This document shows positions 13,691-13,847 of a stretch of DNA of 13,847 nt, one piece after another. The position numbers were made by a program, and so were the translations under genes. The notes under the pieces were generated by a model that worked only from the letters and a program-made list of their open reading frames with translations, ran no database searches and had not been told where the DNA came from. Source of the DNA: Methanobacteriaceae archaeon (GTDB lineage: Archaea; Methanobacteriota; Methanobacteria; Methanobacteriales; Methanobacteriaceae); assembly GCA_030693105.1 (NCBI GenBank), contig JAUYBK010000128.1:1-13847 (forward strand), written 5' to 3'. The first letter of the stretch is position 1; each line of letters begins with the position of its first letter.

Positions 13691-13847
13691 TTAAAAAGAA
13701 CTTTTAAAATCAGCATATAGGATCTCAATATCTTCAAACTGTTCTGTAATCCAGTGAAAAATATTTCTTTCTGTTATTTTATTCTTAAGACCATCTATAC
13801 GCTCTTTTTTTTCTTTTTCACTCATGGTTAGTGCTTCATAAATGGCG
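13691..13847 (-). CDS. otsA: Trehalose-6-phosphate synthase-like glycosyltransferase family 20 protein, C-terminal fragment
   Basis: Only the last 51 residues are inside the window; the gene continues past 13847. The fragment reads AIYEALTMSEKEKKERIDGL and later ITERNIFHWITEQFEDIEIL, ending at TAA 13691-13693. The pattern ALxM followed by charged residues, a helix with R/K-rich spacing, then a short xxHWxxxF helix matches the C-terminus of the OtsA glycosyltransferase domain, where UDP- or GDP-glucose and glucose-6-phosphate give trehalose-6-phosphate. It ends about where a stand-alone synthase ends, so no fused phosphatase domain follows. Trehalose would serve as a compatible solute. The call rests on a short segment, so a related GT20 enzyme is not excluded. 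It converges with the oxidoreductase gene. Confidence 0.75.
   Translation of the reverse strand, partial: AIYEALTMSEKEKKERIDGLKNKITERNIFHWITEQFEDIEILYADFKSSF

Noticed and set aside
1..13847. CRISPR array, transposon or phage remnants
   Set aside because: No regularly spaced direct repeats, terminal inverted repeats with a transposase, or integrase/structural genes were seen on either strand.

Overview
The window looks like chromosomal DNA of a methanogenic archaeon, most likely order Methanobacteriales (Methanobacterium-type). This is inferred from the gene set and signals: an archaeal-size PurL, a MoeA, a site-2 protease, a SEC59/DGK1-family lipid kinase, ribosome binding sites matching the archaeal anti-SD (AGGTGAT, GGAGGGTGA), TATA-box promoters rather than -35/-10 pairs, and T-run terminators without hairpins. 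No rRNA, tRNA, CRISPR, insertion sequence, phage gene or integration site was seen. Most of the window is ordinary core and accessory metabolism.

Layout. Positions 1-5084 (+) form a tight operon: the 3' three quarters of ileS (cut by the window start), purL 13 nt later behind a strong ribosome binding site, and a small membrane CTP-dependent lipid kinase-like gene 4 nt after purL. Positions 5120-9042 (-) are a convergent block read from right to left: a CadD-family transporter, then a three-gene ABC-2 exporter made of one ATPase and two paralogous permeases that overlap by ATGA. Positions 9043-9446 are a gene-free divergent spacer with promoter-like signals for both sides and several perfect palindromes. 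Positions 9447-11848 (+) hold moeA and an M50 site-2 protease with a TTG start. Positions 11849-12271 contain, on the minus strand, a 47-codon zinc-ribbon ORF that appears to be the intact tail of a longer, frame-disrupted gene, plus an AT-rich tract serving both directions. Positions 12272-13618 (+) encode an FAD/NAD(P)-dependent thiol-type oxidoreductase. The window ends inside the 3' end of a minus-strand glycosyltransferase family 20 gene (trehalose-6-phosphate synthase-like).

How the genes work together. ileS/purL/lipid kinase form a housekeeping group (translation, purine synthesis, membrane lipid). CadD and the ABC exporter are both export functions and may share a transcript, with a palindrome sitting where the cadD-like transcript should begin. 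MoeA would supply the molybdenum/tungsten pterin cofactor that methanogens need for formylmethanofuran dehydrogenase. Its promoter carries a perfect 12-bp palindrome just after the TATA box.

I found no clear new multi-gene system. The observations most worth checking are the frame-disrupted zinc-ribbon gene at 11840-12127 and the set of promoter palindromes in the 9043-9446 spacer.
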